In this document: positions 27,373-38,683 of the stretch, one piece after another
How the letters are laid out: every line of letters starts with the position of its first letter
Numbering within the stretch: position 1 is the stretch's first letter
Source: Myxococcales bacterium
Lineage (GTDB): Bacteria; Myxococcota_A; Polyangia; Polyangiales; Ga0077539
Reading direction: 5' to 3'
NCBI GenBank assembly: GCA_013298625.1
Contig: JAAFIF010000002.1
Span: forward strand, 124,001-188,000
DNA length: 64,000 bases
The notes under the pieces: model-generated
The model's input: the letters and a program-made list of their open reading frames with translations, nothing else
Database searches by the model: none
What the model was told of the DNA's origin: nothing
Translations under genes and position numbers: made by a program

Positions 27373-27960
27373 TCAATCGACTTTTTTCTCGAGGTCGCTC
27401 GCGAGCGATCGGCGTGTGTTTTCGCTGAGCTCGGCGACGAAGCCGTAGCGCGGATGCGTGCACACGAGCCTCGCGGGCTTCGCGAGGTCGCGAAGCTGCG
27501 CCGCGCCGCGCTCGCCCACGGAGAACGTCACGTACTGCACGACCGAGATCTGCCCCGGCTCGATGCCCTTCGGATCGAAGCGCGCCGTGGTGCGCTCTCC
27601 GTCGAGCTCGATGTGCAGGTGCTCTTCGAGACCGACGTAGTCGCGCTGGCGGATCGCCCGCTGCGCGGCGTCGGAGATCTCGATCATCAGCGTCGCGAGG
27701 AGGCAACCGTCGTCGGCGATCAGGTCGTTGTAGACCGCGACTTCGTCGGCGATCGCCTCGGGGCGCGTGAGCCGCTCGGCGCGCACCATCTCGAGCACTT
27801 GATTGAGAACCGTGAGTCGGTCCTCGAACAGCAGGGACATCTCGGGCCCGAGCAGCACGCGGCGCTGCTTCTTGTGCTCGATCACCTTCGCGCGAAACGC
27901 CGGCCTCGTGGCTTCGTACTCGCTGAGCGGCATCACGTCGTCGACTCGTAGCTTCTGCAT
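27373..27960 (-). CDS. DUF3501 family protein
   Basis: 195 residues. Recognisable family pattern: [61 protein letters not shown]-type segment and TLMIEISD. No biochemical function is established. It is the last gene of a rubrerythrin/Fe-S oxidoreductase/DUF3501 group that recurs in many bacteria, so a role in peroxide defence or a rubrerythrin redox chain is inferred. Confidence 0.85.
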   Translation of the reverse strand: MQKLRVDDVMPLSEYEATRPAFRAKVIEHKKQRRVLLGPEMSLLFEDRLTVLNQVLEMVRAERLTRPEAIADEVAVYNDLIADDGCLLATLMIEISDAAQRAIRQRDYVGLEEHLHIELDGERTTARFDPKGIEPGQISVVQYVTFSVGERGAAQLRDLAKPARLVCTHPRYGFVAELSENTRRSLASDLEKKVD

Positions 27961-27983
27961 GGCGCGCGGCTCCTTCGGGGCTT

Positions 27984-29309
27984 TCAGTAGCTCAGACCGT
28001 AGGCGTCCGCGAGCAGCTCGATCGGGTGCTTCACGGTGACGCCGTTCTCTTTGGCGATGCGCTGGGCGGCGAGGGTGCAGTCGCTCGCGACGTGCTTGGC
28101 CTCAGCGTCGTTGACTCCGCGCACGAGGCGCTGCGCGTAGCGGACGCCCGTGTCGTAGTGCTCGGCCTTCATGCCCCACGTCCCGTCGACGGCGGAGCAC
28201 TGCTCGATGAGCGTGACCTCGGTGTCCTGCACGCGCTCGAGCAGCAGCTTGGCAGGCGCAGAGATGCGCTGCGCGCGAAGGTGACACGGGGCGTGGTAGG
28301 CGATCGAGCCGAGGGCGTTGGCGAACTGCCGCGGAAGGACCTTCTTGTCCTGCCAGAGCACCTTCCAGAGGTACTCCATCAGGTCCATCGTGTTGGCCGC
28401 GACGAGCTGCGCGTCTTCGGACTTGAGCAGCCCTGGGTACTCTTTCTTGAGGGTCATCGAGCACGACGGGCCTGGCGCGATGATCTTCGCGCCCGCGCGC
28501 ACGAGCGGCGCGAGCTGCGCGACATTGAACGCCGCCTTCTCGCGCACGCCTTCGAGGTCGCCGGTGTCCATGTTGGGCATGCCGCAGCACACCTGCTTGG
28601 GCCGCTCGATCTTGATCTTCGCGTGCTCGATCACGGCCACCGCGGCGCGGCCGACGGACGGCTTGTTGAAGTCCACGAGGCACGTCGAGAAGAGCGCCAC
28701 GGTGCCGTTCTCTCCCACGCCTTCGGCGGGGGTGTGCTTCGCAAACCACGCGTCGAACGGGTCGCTCGCGTAGTCGGGCAGCGGAAACCGCGCAGAGATC
28801 CCCGCGACCTTCTCGCCCACCTTGCGAAGCAGCGCGCTCTTGGCGACGAAGTTCACCGCGGGGGCGAGGGGACCGGCGTTGAGCTTTCCGAGCACGCCAG
28901 GCTCGCCGAGGATGCGCTCTTGCAGCGAGATCCCGTCGCGCCGAGAGCGAAGCACCTTCTCGCGCCAGAGCACGCGCGGAAAGTCCACCTTCCACTCGTG
29001 CTTGTCGTCCGGCGTATACGGGCACTTCACGTAGCAGAGCTTGCACTGCCAGCACTGGTCGCCGACCTTGAGGATGTCCGCGGCTCCGACGGTGGTCGCG
29101 TCGTGCGGCAGCCCGCGCTCTTCGTGCGCCTTGTCGATCGCGTCGAACAGCGAGGGAAACGACCCGCAATAGTTCACGCACATCCGACAGAGATGGCAGA
29201 TCTCGAACACGCGTCGCAGCTCGTCCTCGAGGTCGCGCGCGTCCCAGAAGCGCGGCTCGTCGGGGTCGAAGCACGGATCACGGTCGGGCGTTGGCTTGAT
29301 CGTCGTCAT
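27984..29309 (-). CDS. GlpC/HdrD-like Fe-S oxidoreductase
   Basis: 441 residues. Two [4Fe-4S] motifs near the N-terminus ([11 protein letters not shown] and [11 protein letters not shown]), then two CCG cysteine-rich domains: CLVDF ... [11 protein letters not shown], and a second with CHLRAQ ... [11 protein letters not shown]. The C-terminal one is slightly altered from the CCG consensus. Such proteins pass electrons between a membrane or flavin donor and an acceptor. It lies between rubrerythrin and DUF3501 and is probably its electron donor. Confidence 0.9.
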   Translation of the reverse strand: MTTIKPTPDRDPCFDPDEPRFWDARDLEDELRRVFEICHLCRMCVNYCGSFPSLFDAIDKAHEERGLPHDATTVGAADILKVGDQCWQCKLCYVKCPYTPDDKHEWKVDFPRVLWREKVLRSRRDGISLQERILGEPGVLGKLNAGPLAPAVNFVAKSALLRKVGEKVAGISARFPLPDYASDPFDAWFAKHTPAEGVGENGTVALFSTCLVDFNKPSVGRAAVAVIEHAKIKIERPKQVCCGMPNMDTGDLEGVREKAAFNVAQLAPLVRAGAKIIAPGPSCSMTLKKEYPGLLKSEDAQLVAANTMDLMEYLWKVLWQDKKVLPRQFANALGSIAYHAPCHLRAQRISAPAKLLLERVQDTEVTLIEQCSAVDGTWGMKAEHYDTGVRYAQRLVRGVNDAEAKHVASDCTLAAQRIAKENGVTVKHPIELLADAYGLSY

Positions 29310-29414
29310 TGGTGTTTTCGCCCCATCGAGCGCGCCGCGACGGGTGCAGCGCGCTGGATCGAGCGTCGCGCGATCGCCAGCCCGCGAGGGCCGCCGCCGC
29401 GCGACACGCGACGG

Positions 29415-29840
29415 TCACGCCTTGAGGCTCGCGAGCGCCTTCTCGAAGCGACCCGCGTGAGACTTCTCGGCCTTGGCGAGGGTCTCGAACCACTCGGCGA
29501 TGTCGTCGAAGCCCTCCTCGCGGGCCTCCTTCGCCATCGACGGGTACATCGCCTGGTACTCGTGCGTCTCGCCCGCGACCGCCGAGGCGAGGTTCTTCTC
29601 GGTGCTGCCGATGGGCGCGTCCGTCGCCGGGTCGCCCACCTGCTTCAGGTAGTCGAGGTGGCCGTGCGCGTGGCCGGTCTCGCCCGAGGCCGTGTCGCGA
29701 AACAGCCCGGCCACATCCGCGTAGCCCTCGACGTCCGCCTGCTTGGCGAAATACTCGTAGCGGCGGTTCGCCTGGCTCTCGCCCGCGAAGGCTGCCTTCA
29801 GGTTCGCGTGCGTCTTGGTGTCCTTCAGTCCCTTGGCCAT
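29415..29840 (-). CDS. Rubrerythrin-like di-iron protein
   Basis: 141 residues from the ATG at 29840, which has GGAG about ten bases upstream; a GTG at 29849 is too close to that site. Ferritin-like four-helix bundle with the ligand pairs [37 protein letters not shown] and [13 protein letters not shown]. The usual C-terminal rubredoxin domain is absent, so electrons must come from a partner, likely the neighbouring Fe-S protein. Peroxide reduction is the family's role. Confidence 0.9.
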   Translation of the reverse strand: MAKGLKDTKTHANLKAAFAGESQANRRYEYFAKQADVEGYADVAGLFRDTASGETGHAHGHLDYLKQVGDPATDAPIGSTEKNLASAVAGETHEYQAMYPSMAKEAREEGFDDIAEWFETLAKAEKSHAGRFEKALASLKA

Positions 29841-30092
29841 GTGACTCACTCTCCGGTGTGCGTTGCGTGCGCGGCGCGCGATGCGCCGACGCGAAGTGAC
29901 TCCGCTCGATCCCGTCGATCGATTGCGTCGACGACAGGTCTCGCGAGGTGCAATTGCGTGCTCTGAGGTCCAGCGGTCCCTCGCGCGAGGTGGCGGGAGG
30001 GTAGAACAACTCGCGCGGCGCGGGGGACGGTTTTTCGCGCCCCGGCATCGCCCCTCTCACGATGCCGAACCCGCGCGCGCGTTGCGCGCCGA

Positions 30093-30539
30093 TCAGGTCA
30101 GCGGCGCCGTGTTGTGCACGAGCACCTTGGTGCCCGCGTCGAAGCGCACTTCGATCTTGTTCGTCGCGAGCTCGCGCAACACGACGCCGATGCCGAAGGT
30201 CTTGTGCGAGATCCACGACCCCACCGTGAACTTCTCGCTGATCGCGTAGAGCGAGATGCGAGCGTGCTCGGGGGGCGCGGGAGGCGGCTCGGGCGCGGCG
30301 CGCGCCCCTGCTGAGCGCCCGCCGCTCGAGGCGCTGCGAGACGCCCTCGGCGCGCTCGGCGTTGCCGCTGCAGCCGCGGCGGCGCTGCGGGGAGCGCGGT
30401 AATTGTGCACGCCATAACACGTGCGGCACTCGACCTTGGCGGGCTTGTTGCTCACCACGGCGACGATCTTGTGCGTGAGGTCGAGCTTGCACTTGGTGCA
30501 GTAGCTGTCGATCTCCTGACCTGCTTTGTACGTGGTCAT
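30093..30539 (-). CDS. Zinc-ribbon protein of unknown function
   Basis: 148 residues. N-terminal zinc ribbon (CTKC at 14-17 and CRTC at 38-41), a disordered Ala/Pro/Ser linker (50-95), and a C-terminal SH3-like beta domain (KFTVGSWISHKTFGIGVVLRELATNKIEVRF). That last segment recalls CarD/UvrD-tail domains that touch RNA polymerase. I know similar proteins in myxobacteria only as hypotheticals. A role near transcription is possible but unproven. Confidence 0.7.
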   Translation of the reverse strand: MTTYKAGQEIDSYCTKCKLDLTHKIVAVVSNKPAKVECRTCYGVHNYRAPRSAAAAAAATPSAPRASRSASSGGRSAGARAAPEPPPAPPEHARISLYAISEKFTVGSWISHKTFGIGVVLRELATNKIEVRFDAGTKVLVHNTAPLT

Positions 30540-30572
30540 CTCTGAGGCGGTGGCGTGCTAGCAGCATCCACG

Positions 30573-31418
30573 ATGACCGTAAAGGACCAGAGAGCCCGAG
30601 CCGTCGAACAGCTCGTCGAGACCGTGCACCGTTTGCTCGCACCCGGCGGGTGTCCGTGGGATCGCGAGCAGACGTTCGCGAGCATGAAGCGCTACCTCGC
30701 CGAGGAGTCGAGCGAGGTGTGCGACGCGATCGACGCGCTCGGCGACGAAGCGACGCGACCACAAGGCCCCGCGACGACCTTGGGGCGCGAAGACCGACCG
30801 GTGCTCGAGTTTCGTGAAGAGCTCGGAGACTTGCTCATGCAGGTGGTGTTTCACAGCGCGTTGGCCAGCGATCGCGGCTGGTTCGACCTCGACGACGTGA
30901 GCGCGGGGATCGCGAGCAAGCTGGTACGAAGACACCCTCATGTGTTCGGCGATGTAAGCGTAGCTAACTCTTCTGAAGTTCTAGCCAATTGGGAGGATAT
31001 CAAGAAGAAAGAGAAGCAGGGGCGAGGGTTGCTCGCGGGGCTGCCTCGATCGCTGCCTGCGTTGCGGTGGGCGCAGCGCGCGGGAGAGAAGTGCTCGCAC
31101 GTCGGCTTCGATTGGCCGGACATCGAGGGGCCGCGGGCGAAGGTCGACGAAGAGCTCGCGGAGCTCGACGAGGCGCGCGCGAGCAACGACCGCGCGGCGA
31201 TCGAGCACGAGCTCGGGGACGTGCTGTTTTCGCTGTGCAACCTCGCGCGCAAGCTCGAGCTCGACCCCGAGGACGCGCTCCGCAAGGCCAACGCTCGCTT
31301 CGCGTCGCGCTTCGAGGTCGTCGAGCGTCGCGCGAGCGAGGACGGTCGCTCGTTTCGCGATCACTCCCTGGCCGAGCTCGACGGCTATTGGAACGAAGCC
31401 AAGCGCGAAGGTCGCTGA
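30573..31418 (+). CDS. mazG: MazG nucleoside triphosphate pyrophosphohydrolase
   Basis: 281 residues. Tandem MazG domains: the first has CPWDREQTFASMKRYLAEESSEV and EELGDLLMQVVFHS, the second VDEELAELDEA and EHELGDVLFSLCNLAR. The EExx12ExxD metal-binding sets are intact. It hydrolyses non-canonical or excess NTPs to NMP and pyrophosphate. Codons at about 30953-31011 (AGC GTA GCT AAC TCT TCT GAA GTT CTA) are strikingly AT-rich against the rest of the gene. Confidence 0.95.
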   Translation: MTVKDQRARAVEQLVETVHRLLAPGGCPWDREQTFASMKRYLAEESSEVCDAIDALGDEATRPQGPATTLGREDRPVLEFREELGDLLMQVVFHSALASDRGWFDLDDVSAGIASKLVRRHPHVFGDVSVANSSEVLANWEDIKKKEKQGRGLLAGLPRSLPALRWAQRAGEKCSHVGFDWPDIEGPRAKVDEELAELDEARASNDRAAIEHELGDVLFSLCNLARKLELDPEDALRKANARFASRFEVVERRASEDGRSFRDHSLAELDGYWNEAKREGR

Positions 31419-31831
31419 CGCTGGTGGCACACCCCGGTCGCGACAGTTCATCCATCGACAACTTCAATAAAATCAGCCTCTTGCGTGGGTTTCGACGCCC
31501 GCGCCGAGACCGTTGAAGTGGCGAGTGAAGCAACTCGACCCTGCCTCTCGTTGAGCGCGAGCACCTGCTACGCAACCACTCGAAACGACGACGCTAGAGC
31601 GCACCCTCGCAGGGTGATTTCGTCGTTCGCTCGAATGGATTTCGTCGCGGGATGCGCTGCGCAAACGCGCAGGGGCGAGGCTGCGAAGGGCGCGACGCTC
31701 AACGGTCGAGCGAGAGCGTTGAAGTCCCTCCTTCGCAACCTCGCGCAACCTCGCGCAATCGCGCAGAGACTCGCGATGCTAAGGTGCCCCCTGCCCTGCC
31801 GCGGGTGCGCAGGGCAACAACGAGCGGAGCA
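31419..31831. other. Intergenic region before mnmA, with leader hairpin
   Basis: 413 bases with no supported gene. A short tandem repetition of CTCGCGCAA lies at about 31738-31765. A perfect 8-bp hairpin (TGCCCTGC, nine bases, GCAGGGCA) occupies 31792-31816, ending 15 bases before the mnmA start. No clear promoter was fixed. Confidence 0.5.
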
Positions 31832-32878
31832 ATGGCAAGGATCGTCGTCGGCATGAGCGGCGGAGTCGACTCGAGCGCGACCGCCGCGATGCTCGCGGAG
31901 CAAGGGCACGAGGTGATCGGCGTGACGCTGCACCTCTGGGACTACCAACGCGAGGGACACGCGGGGCGATGCTGCGCGCCCGAGGACCAGTACGACGCGC
32001 GGCGCGTGTGCGATCAGCTCGGGGTCGCGCACTACACGTTCGATCGCAAAGAGCTGTTTCGCGAGCGCGTGGTCGACCCCTTCATCGACGACTACGGGCG
32101 CGGGCGCACGCCGAGCCCGTGCGTTCGATGCAACGAGCACGTGAAGCTCGGGCCGCTTTGGACCATCGCGCAGCGGCTCGGCGCCGAGCACGTCGCCTCG
32201 GGGCACTACGCGCGCGTGCGAACCGAGGACGACGGCGAGATCGTGCTCGAGCGCGCGGCGGACCTCGATCGAGACCAGAGCTACTTCTTGTTCGTCGCGC
32301 CGCAGGACGCGCTGTCTCGCTTGATCCTGCCGCTCGGCGGCTGGAAGAAGCCCGACGTGCGCGAGTTCATGGCGAAGCGCGGGATCACCAGCGCGCACAA
32401 GCCCGACTCGACGGACCTGTGCTTCGTCGAAGGGCAGGACTACACCGAGTGGGTCGAGTCGCACGGCGTCGCGAAGAAGCCCGGGACCATCGAGACCCCC
32501 GACGGAGCCGTGGTCGGCGAACACGACGGCATCCATCGCTTCACCGTCGGTCAACGCCGTGGAATCAAAGGGTGGGACGGCACCGCGCGCTATGTCCTTC
32601 GCGTCGTCGAAGAGCGATCGGCCGTGGTCGTCGGGACCGCTGAAGAGAGCGCGCTGCGCGAGGTGCACGTGCAAGAGCTGCGTTGGTTCGTGAAGACGCC
32701 GCCCGAGCGCGCGCACGTCAAGCTTCGCTACCGACACAGCGGCGTGGATTGCAGCATCGCGTGCGAGGGCAGCGCGGCCACGCTCACCCTCGATGAGCCG
32801 CAGCGCGGAGCTGCGCCCGGCCAGGCCGCGGTGTTCTATGTTGGCGAGAGAGTCGTCGGCGGCGGCTTCATCGTGTAG
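31832..32878 (+). CDS. mnmA: tRNA-specific 2-thiouridylase MnmA
   Basis: 348 residues. PP-loop SGGVDSSATAAML, the two catalytic Cys in PSPCVRCNEHVK and STDLCFVEGQDY, and FTVGQRRGI of the central domain. Uses ATP and persulphide sulphur to make 2-thiouridine at position 34 of Lys, Glu and Gln tRNAs. Starts at ATG 31832 just downstream of a leader hairpin. Followed 12 bases later by the SAM hydrolase gene. Confidence 0.95.
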   Translation: MARIVVGMSGGVDSSATAAMLAEQGHEVIGVTLHLWDYQREGHAGRCCAPEDQYDARRVCDQLGVAHYTFDRKELFRERVVDPFIDDYGRGRTPSPCVRCNEHVKLGPLWTIAQRLGAEHVASGHYARVRTEDDGEIVLERAADLDRDQSYFLFVAPQDALSRLILPLGGWKKPDVREFMAKRGITSAHKPDSTDLCFVEGQDYTEWVESHGVAKKPGTIETPDGAVVGEHDGIHRFTVGQRRGIKGWDGTARYVLRVVEERSAVVVGTAEESALREVHVQELRWFVKTPPERAHVKLRYRHSGVDCSIACEGSAATLTLDEPQRGAAPGQAAVFYVGERVVGGGFIV

Positions 32879-32890
32879 AGGTAGTGGCAG

Positions 32891-33658
32891 ATGGGCGCGA
32901 TCGTCGCTTTCGTGACCGACTTTGGGCTGAGAGACAGCTACGTGATGGAGATGCGCGCGGCGGTGCTGGCGCGCGTTCCGAGCGCGAGCGTGGTGGACAT
33001 CACGCACGAGGTCGCGCCGTACGACCGCGTGCACGCAGCGCTGATGGCTGAGCGTGCGTTGTGGGTGCTGCCGCGCGGCGCGGCGCTCGTCGTCGTCGTC
33101 GACCCAGGCGTCGGTACACGTCGTCGTCGCATCTTCGCTGAGCGCGACGGCCGATGGCTCGTCGGCCCCGACAACGGCGTCCTGCCGATTCGTCCCGACC
33201 GCGATCGCGTATGGACCCTGCGCGAAGAGCTCGTCGTCGCCGATCCGAGCATCACCACGTTCGACGGCCGCGAGCGGTTCGCGCCCATCGCGGCTCTGCT
33301 CGCCGCAGGGCTGCACCCCGACCTCGCCGGCGATCGCAGCGAGGCCGAGGTCGACTGCGTTCTCCCGCAGGACGCCGAGTGGGAGCGCACCGCTGGTCGC
33401 ACCCACCGCGCGCGGGGCGAAGTGATCTCGATCGACCGCTACGGCAACGCCGTCACGTCGATCCGACCGCTCGACGGGTTCATGCGCGTGATCAGCCCCG
33501 CGCGCTTCGCAGGCCCCCTGCGCAGCGCCTACGGTGAAGTTCGCCGGGGCGAGGGCCTCGGCTTGATCGGCTCGTCGGGACGCATCGAGCTCAGCGTGCG
33601 CGAGGGCGCCAGCGAGCTTCAGCCCGGCGATCTCGTGGAGGTCTCGTGCGACGGCTGA
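32891..33658 (+). CDS. SAM hydrolase (SAM hydroxide adenosyltransferase, DUF62)
   Basis: 255 residues. Family motifs: IVAFVTDFGLRDSYVMEM (catalytic Asp), VVDITHEVAPYD, VVVVDPGVGTRRRR, GPDNGVL and ISIDRYGNAVTSI. These enzymes cleave S-adenosylmethionine with water to adenosine and methionine and are relatives of fluorinase. No fluorinase-specific insertion is seen. Confidence 0.85.
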   Translation: MGAIVAFVTDFGLRDSYVMEMRAAVLARVPSASVVDITHEVAPYDRVHAALMAERALWVLPRGAALVVVVDPGVGTRRRRIFAERDGRWLVGPDNGVLPIRPDRDRVWTLREELVVADPSITTFDGRERFAPIAALLAAGLHPDLAGDRSEAEVDCVLPQDAEWERTAGRTHRARGEVISIDRYGNAVTSIRPLDGFMRVISPARFAGPLRSAYGEVRRGEGLGLIGSSGRIELSVREGASELQPGDLVEVSCDG

Positions 33659-34332
33659 TCGTCCTCGCGGGGCTCTCGTTCGCGGTCGCTGCCAGCGCTG
33701 CGTCCTGCGTCGGTGCTGGTGAAGGCAGCGCGCGCGGGACCGTGAGCGTCCCGATGTGCCGACTGAACTACACCGACGCGCAGCCGCTGCAGTGGCCGCT
33801 CAACTTCTACGCGGGCGAGCGCACCGGTCGCATCCTGCACTTTCGCGCGCAGTACGGCGGCGCGGTGTCCGAGTACACCGATCACCTCTACTTCTTGATC
33901 GACGACACTGAGGCGCTCACGCGACAGATCGCGAGCTCGACCGAGACCGACCCCACGACGGGCCAGCGGCAGCTCACGGTCAACGTCACGCCGGCGGGCA
34001 CCGCAAACTCCATCGTGCACGCGTACCTGACCTTTCGATGGTCCTGCGGCAGAACGAAGACCACGCGGCTCGGGCAAAACGTCTCGCTGCCTTCGGTCTC
34101 GGGACGCATGGTGTTTCGCTCGGTCGACAACGGTCCGGGCGGCAGTCGGCTGACCGACGTCCCGTCGTTCGAGATCGAGTTTCGCGACGCGCGCCCCGTG
34201 GGCGACCCGGCGCCGACCGGCTTCGAGCCGCCCATCCTCGCGACGGACGAGATCGGTCGCGCGAGGCTCACCGGCTCGATGCGGTTCGAGTACGACAATT
34301 CAGTTCCAGCCCAAGGATTTCCTGGCCCATGA
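33646..34332 (+). CDS. Lipoprotein of unknown function
   Basis: 228 residues, GTG start at 33646 overlapping the previous gene by 13 bases. Signal peptide with lipobox (ASAASC, Cys about 21). The mature domain is beta-rich (LNFYAGERTGRILHFRAQYGG, RQLTVNVTPAGTANSIVHAYLTF) with one further Cys pair. Overlaps the methyltransferase start by four bases, so it sits inside an operon. Confidence 0.7.
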   Translation: MRRLIVLAGLSFAVAASAASCVGAGEGSARGTVSVPMCRLNYTDAQPLQWPLNFYAGERTGRILHFRAQYGGAVSEYTDHLYFLIDDTEALTRQIASSTETDPTTGQRQLTVNVTPAGTANSIVHAYLTFRWSCGRTKTTRLGQNVSLPSVSGRMVFRSVDNGPGGSRLTDVPSFEIEFRDARPVGDPAPTGFEPPILATDEIGRARLTGSMRFEYDNSVPAQGFPGP

Positions 34333-35594
34333 GCGGCGCTTGGATCGACGTCGCCATCGAGCGACTCGCAGAGTCGGGTGAAGGTCTCGGCTTCGACAAA
34401 AACGGCGCCGTGCTCGTGCGCGGCGCGATGCCCGGCGATCGCGTGCGCGTCAAGCTCGCGAAGAAGAGCCGCGACGCCGAGTCGGTCGAGTGGATCGAGA
34501 CCGCGGACGCGCGCATCGAGCCTCCGTGCGCGGTCGCCGAGCGCTGCGGTGGATGCACCTGGCAGCACGTGCCTGCAGAGATGCAGCGCGACGCGCGGCT
34601 CGAGGCTGCACGCCGTTCGTTGCCCAAGCTCTCGCGAGAGATCCCGATCACGTGGCACGCGAGCCCCGACGGCTACGGCTACCGCACGCGCGCTCGTTTG
34701 GCGTGGAAATTCTCAGGAAAATCTCTCTCCATGGGACACCGCGCCGCAGCGTCGCACGCCATCGTCGACGCCGAGCGCTGCGCCGTGCTCGACCCGTCCA
34801 TCGAGCGCGCGCTGCACACCCTTCGCGCGGCGCTCACAGTGATCCGCGGCGAGGGAGAGCTCTTCATCGCCAAGGGGCAGGGCGGGCAACCCGTGGTCAC
34901 GCTGCGCGCGAAGGCGCCGCTCAGCGCCGAGGCGTTCGCGCAGACCGAGCGGCTCGTGCGCGAAGGCTTCGCGGGCGTCGAGCTGTACGCTCCGGGAGCG
35001 AGCGCGCCCGCAACGAGCGGCGATCCGCGACCGGTCTTCGACGGCGCCGACGGCGCGCCCATCGTGCTCGCGCCCGAAGGCTTCGCGCAGGCCAACGAGA
35101 AGCTCAACCACGAGCTCGTTCGAACCGTCGTTGAGCGCGCGCGCTGCGAAGGCAAAAAGGTGCTCGAGCTCTTCGCGGGCGCAGGAAACTTCACCGTCGC
35201 CATCGCCCGCGCCGCCAAGAAGGTCAGCGCGGTCGAGCTCGACGGCCGCGCGGTGCGAGCGCTGCGCGACAACCTCGCCGCGCGCGCGATCACCAACGTC
35301 GCCGCCCGAGAGAGCGCCGCCGACGAGGCTGCAGCGACCCACAAGAGCTGGGACGTCGTCGTGCTCGACCCGCCTCGGCAGGGCGCGGCCGAAGTGGTCG
35401 CCGCGCTCGTTCACGAGCTGCCGAAGCGGGTGGTGTACGTCTCGTGCGAGCCGGCTACGTTCGCGCGCGACGCGCAACGCCTGTGCGAGCGAGGGATGCG
35501 GCTCGAGTCGCTGGACGCGTTCGAGATGTTTCCGCAGACGCCGCACGTTGAATTGGTGGGCGTGTTTTCGAGCAGGCCGGCGGGGCGCGCGTGA
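34329..35594 (+). CDS. RlmD/TrmA-family RNA uracil-C5 methyltransferase
   Basis: 421 residues. TRAM-like N-terminal domain (MPGDRVRVKLAKKSR), a Fe-S cluster motif (CAVAERCGGC with a later Cys in ERCAVL), the SAM loop (VLELFAGAGNFTVAIA), VVVLDPPRQGAAEV, and the catalytic Cys in YVSCEPATFARD. It makes 5-methyluridine in 23S rRNA or tRNA. The start codon overlaps the preceding stop (ATGA). Confidence 0.9.
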   Translation: MSGAWIDVAIERLAESGEGLGFDKNGAVLVRGAMPGDRVRVKLAKKSRDAESVEWIETADARIEPPCAVAERCGGCTWQHVPAEMQRDARLEAARRSLPKLSREIPITWHASPDGYGYRTRARLAWKFSGKSLSMGHRAAASHAIVDAERCAVLDPSIERALHTLRAALTVIRGEGELFIAKGQGGQPVVTLRAKAPLSAEAFAQTERLVREGFAGVELYAPGASAPATSGDPRPVFDGADGAPIVLAPEGFAQANEKLNHELVRTVVERARCEGKKVLELFAGAGNFTVAIARAAKKVSAVELDGRAVRALRDNLAARAITNVAARESAADEAAATHKSWDVVVLDPPRQGAAEVVAALVHELPKRVVYVSCEPATFARDAQRLCERGMRLESLDAFEMFPQTPHVELVGVFSSRPAGRA

Positions 35595-35815
35595 AGCGGC
35601 GGCTCGTGGACCCGCCGTCGCCGCAAAACGACCCGCGATTTCAAGAAGAGCGCGCGAAGTTCGGCTTCGTCGTCGGCTGCGAGCGCTGCGTGTACTTCGT
35701 CCATCGCACGGGTGGGTGCGCGCATCGATACCCCAACGAGCAGCACAAAGTGGGAGCGTTCGAGCGCGACGCGACTCCGGCGGGCAGCTTCTGCAAGGAG
35801 TTCGAGCTTGATTGA
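35591..35815 (+). CDS. Small Cys-containing protein
   Basis: 74 residues, GTG start overlapping the methyltransferase stop by four bases. Four Cys in the pattern CERC ... C ... C ([26 protein letters not shown]) suggest a metal-binding knuckle. Such small proteins recur beside RNA-modification genes, but I cannot name a family. Confidence 0.65.
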   Translation: MKRRLVDPPSPQNDPRFQEERAKFGFVVGCERCVYFVHRTGGCAHRYPNEQHKVGAFERDATPAGSFCKEFELD

Positions 35816-36470
35816 GCCGCCCGCCGAGCTCGCCGAGACGATCGCCTTCGTCCGCGAGCGACGCGTGCTGCGGCCCCGTGAGCGAGTGCTCGTCGCGGCC
35901 GGCGGAGGGGCGGCCAGCACGGGGCTGATGGCGTTCGTCGCGCTCGCGCGCGAGGCGCTGGCGTTGCGCAGCGTGTGCGTCGTCACCGTCGATGACGGCA
36001 GTGACGAGGGCTCGGAGCGCTGCGCGGACGCCGCCCGAAGCGCGCGCTCTCTCGGGCTCGAGATCCACGTCGTCGAGGCCGATCGCGAACCGGTGATCGC
36101 TCGGTGCCAGAGGCTGCGGCGTTCGCTCGGCTACGACGCGCTCGCCCTCGGCGACACCGTCGAAGATGCCGCAGCGCGCGCGCTGAGACAGCTCATGGGA
36201 GAGCGTCCCGTTCGAGGGCTGGCGGCCCGGCGCGCGGATCGCGTGTGTCGGCCGCTGCGCTCGACCTCGATTCGAACAGCGGATTTGTTCACGAAACTGG
36301 CGGGACTCGAGCCGCCGTCGAGCCCCGATTTCCACGCGCCGAACGGACGACGCGCGCTCGATCGCGCGGTGCGCGAGGGCATCTTGCCGCGGGTGCGAGC
36401 GTTCTGGCCGGACGCCGACCGCGCGCTCGCCGAGCTCGCCCGCAGGATGCGCGCGCAGCGATTGCGCTGA
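35808..36470 (+). CDS. Degenerate TilS/TtcA-like PP-loop protein
   Basis: 220 residues from a TTG at 35808, supported by AAGGAG seven bases upstream. The layout follows TilS/TtcA: a nucleotide loop at 25-40, [29 protein letters not shown], then [22 protein letters not shown] like the LAxGHxxDDxxET motif. The SGGxDS loop itself is replaced by AGGGAAST and the helper motif lacks its His. ATP use is doubtful. It may have become a binding or regulatory protein. Confidence 0.65.
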   Translation: MIEPPAELAETIAFVRERRVLRPRERVLVAAGGGAASTGLMAFVALAREALALRSVCVVTVDDGSDEGSERCADAARSARSLGLEIHVVEADREPVIARCQRLRRSLGYDALALGDTVEDAAARALRQLMGERPVRGLAARRADRVCRPLRSTSIRTADLFTKLAGLEPPSSPDFHAPNGRRALDRAVREGILPRVRAFWPDADRALAELARRMRAQRLR

Positions 36471-36647
36471 GCCTTCGTCGGGCGGGCCGTCATTTCGCCG
36501 CTCCCGCGTTGAACGAACGTCCCGTTGCAGGGCACCAACTTGGCGCGCAACAACGGTACTTTGCCGATTGCGCCAGGAGCTTGCCTGCTCCAGGGTGCAA
36601 CGACGTCGCGGCGGTCAGCGCCGCGTGCAATCGCTGACGAGGAAGTC

Positions 36648-38570
<1,923 letters not shown>

Positions 38571-38683
38571 GCCGCGCGCCGGCAGCGACGCAGGGGGCGA
38601 AACTGCTGCAAATCGAGCGACCTCGGCGAATCGCTTGGAAGAAAGAGGCGCACCTCCGCCGTTTGTGGCGTAGTAGTGCCCAG

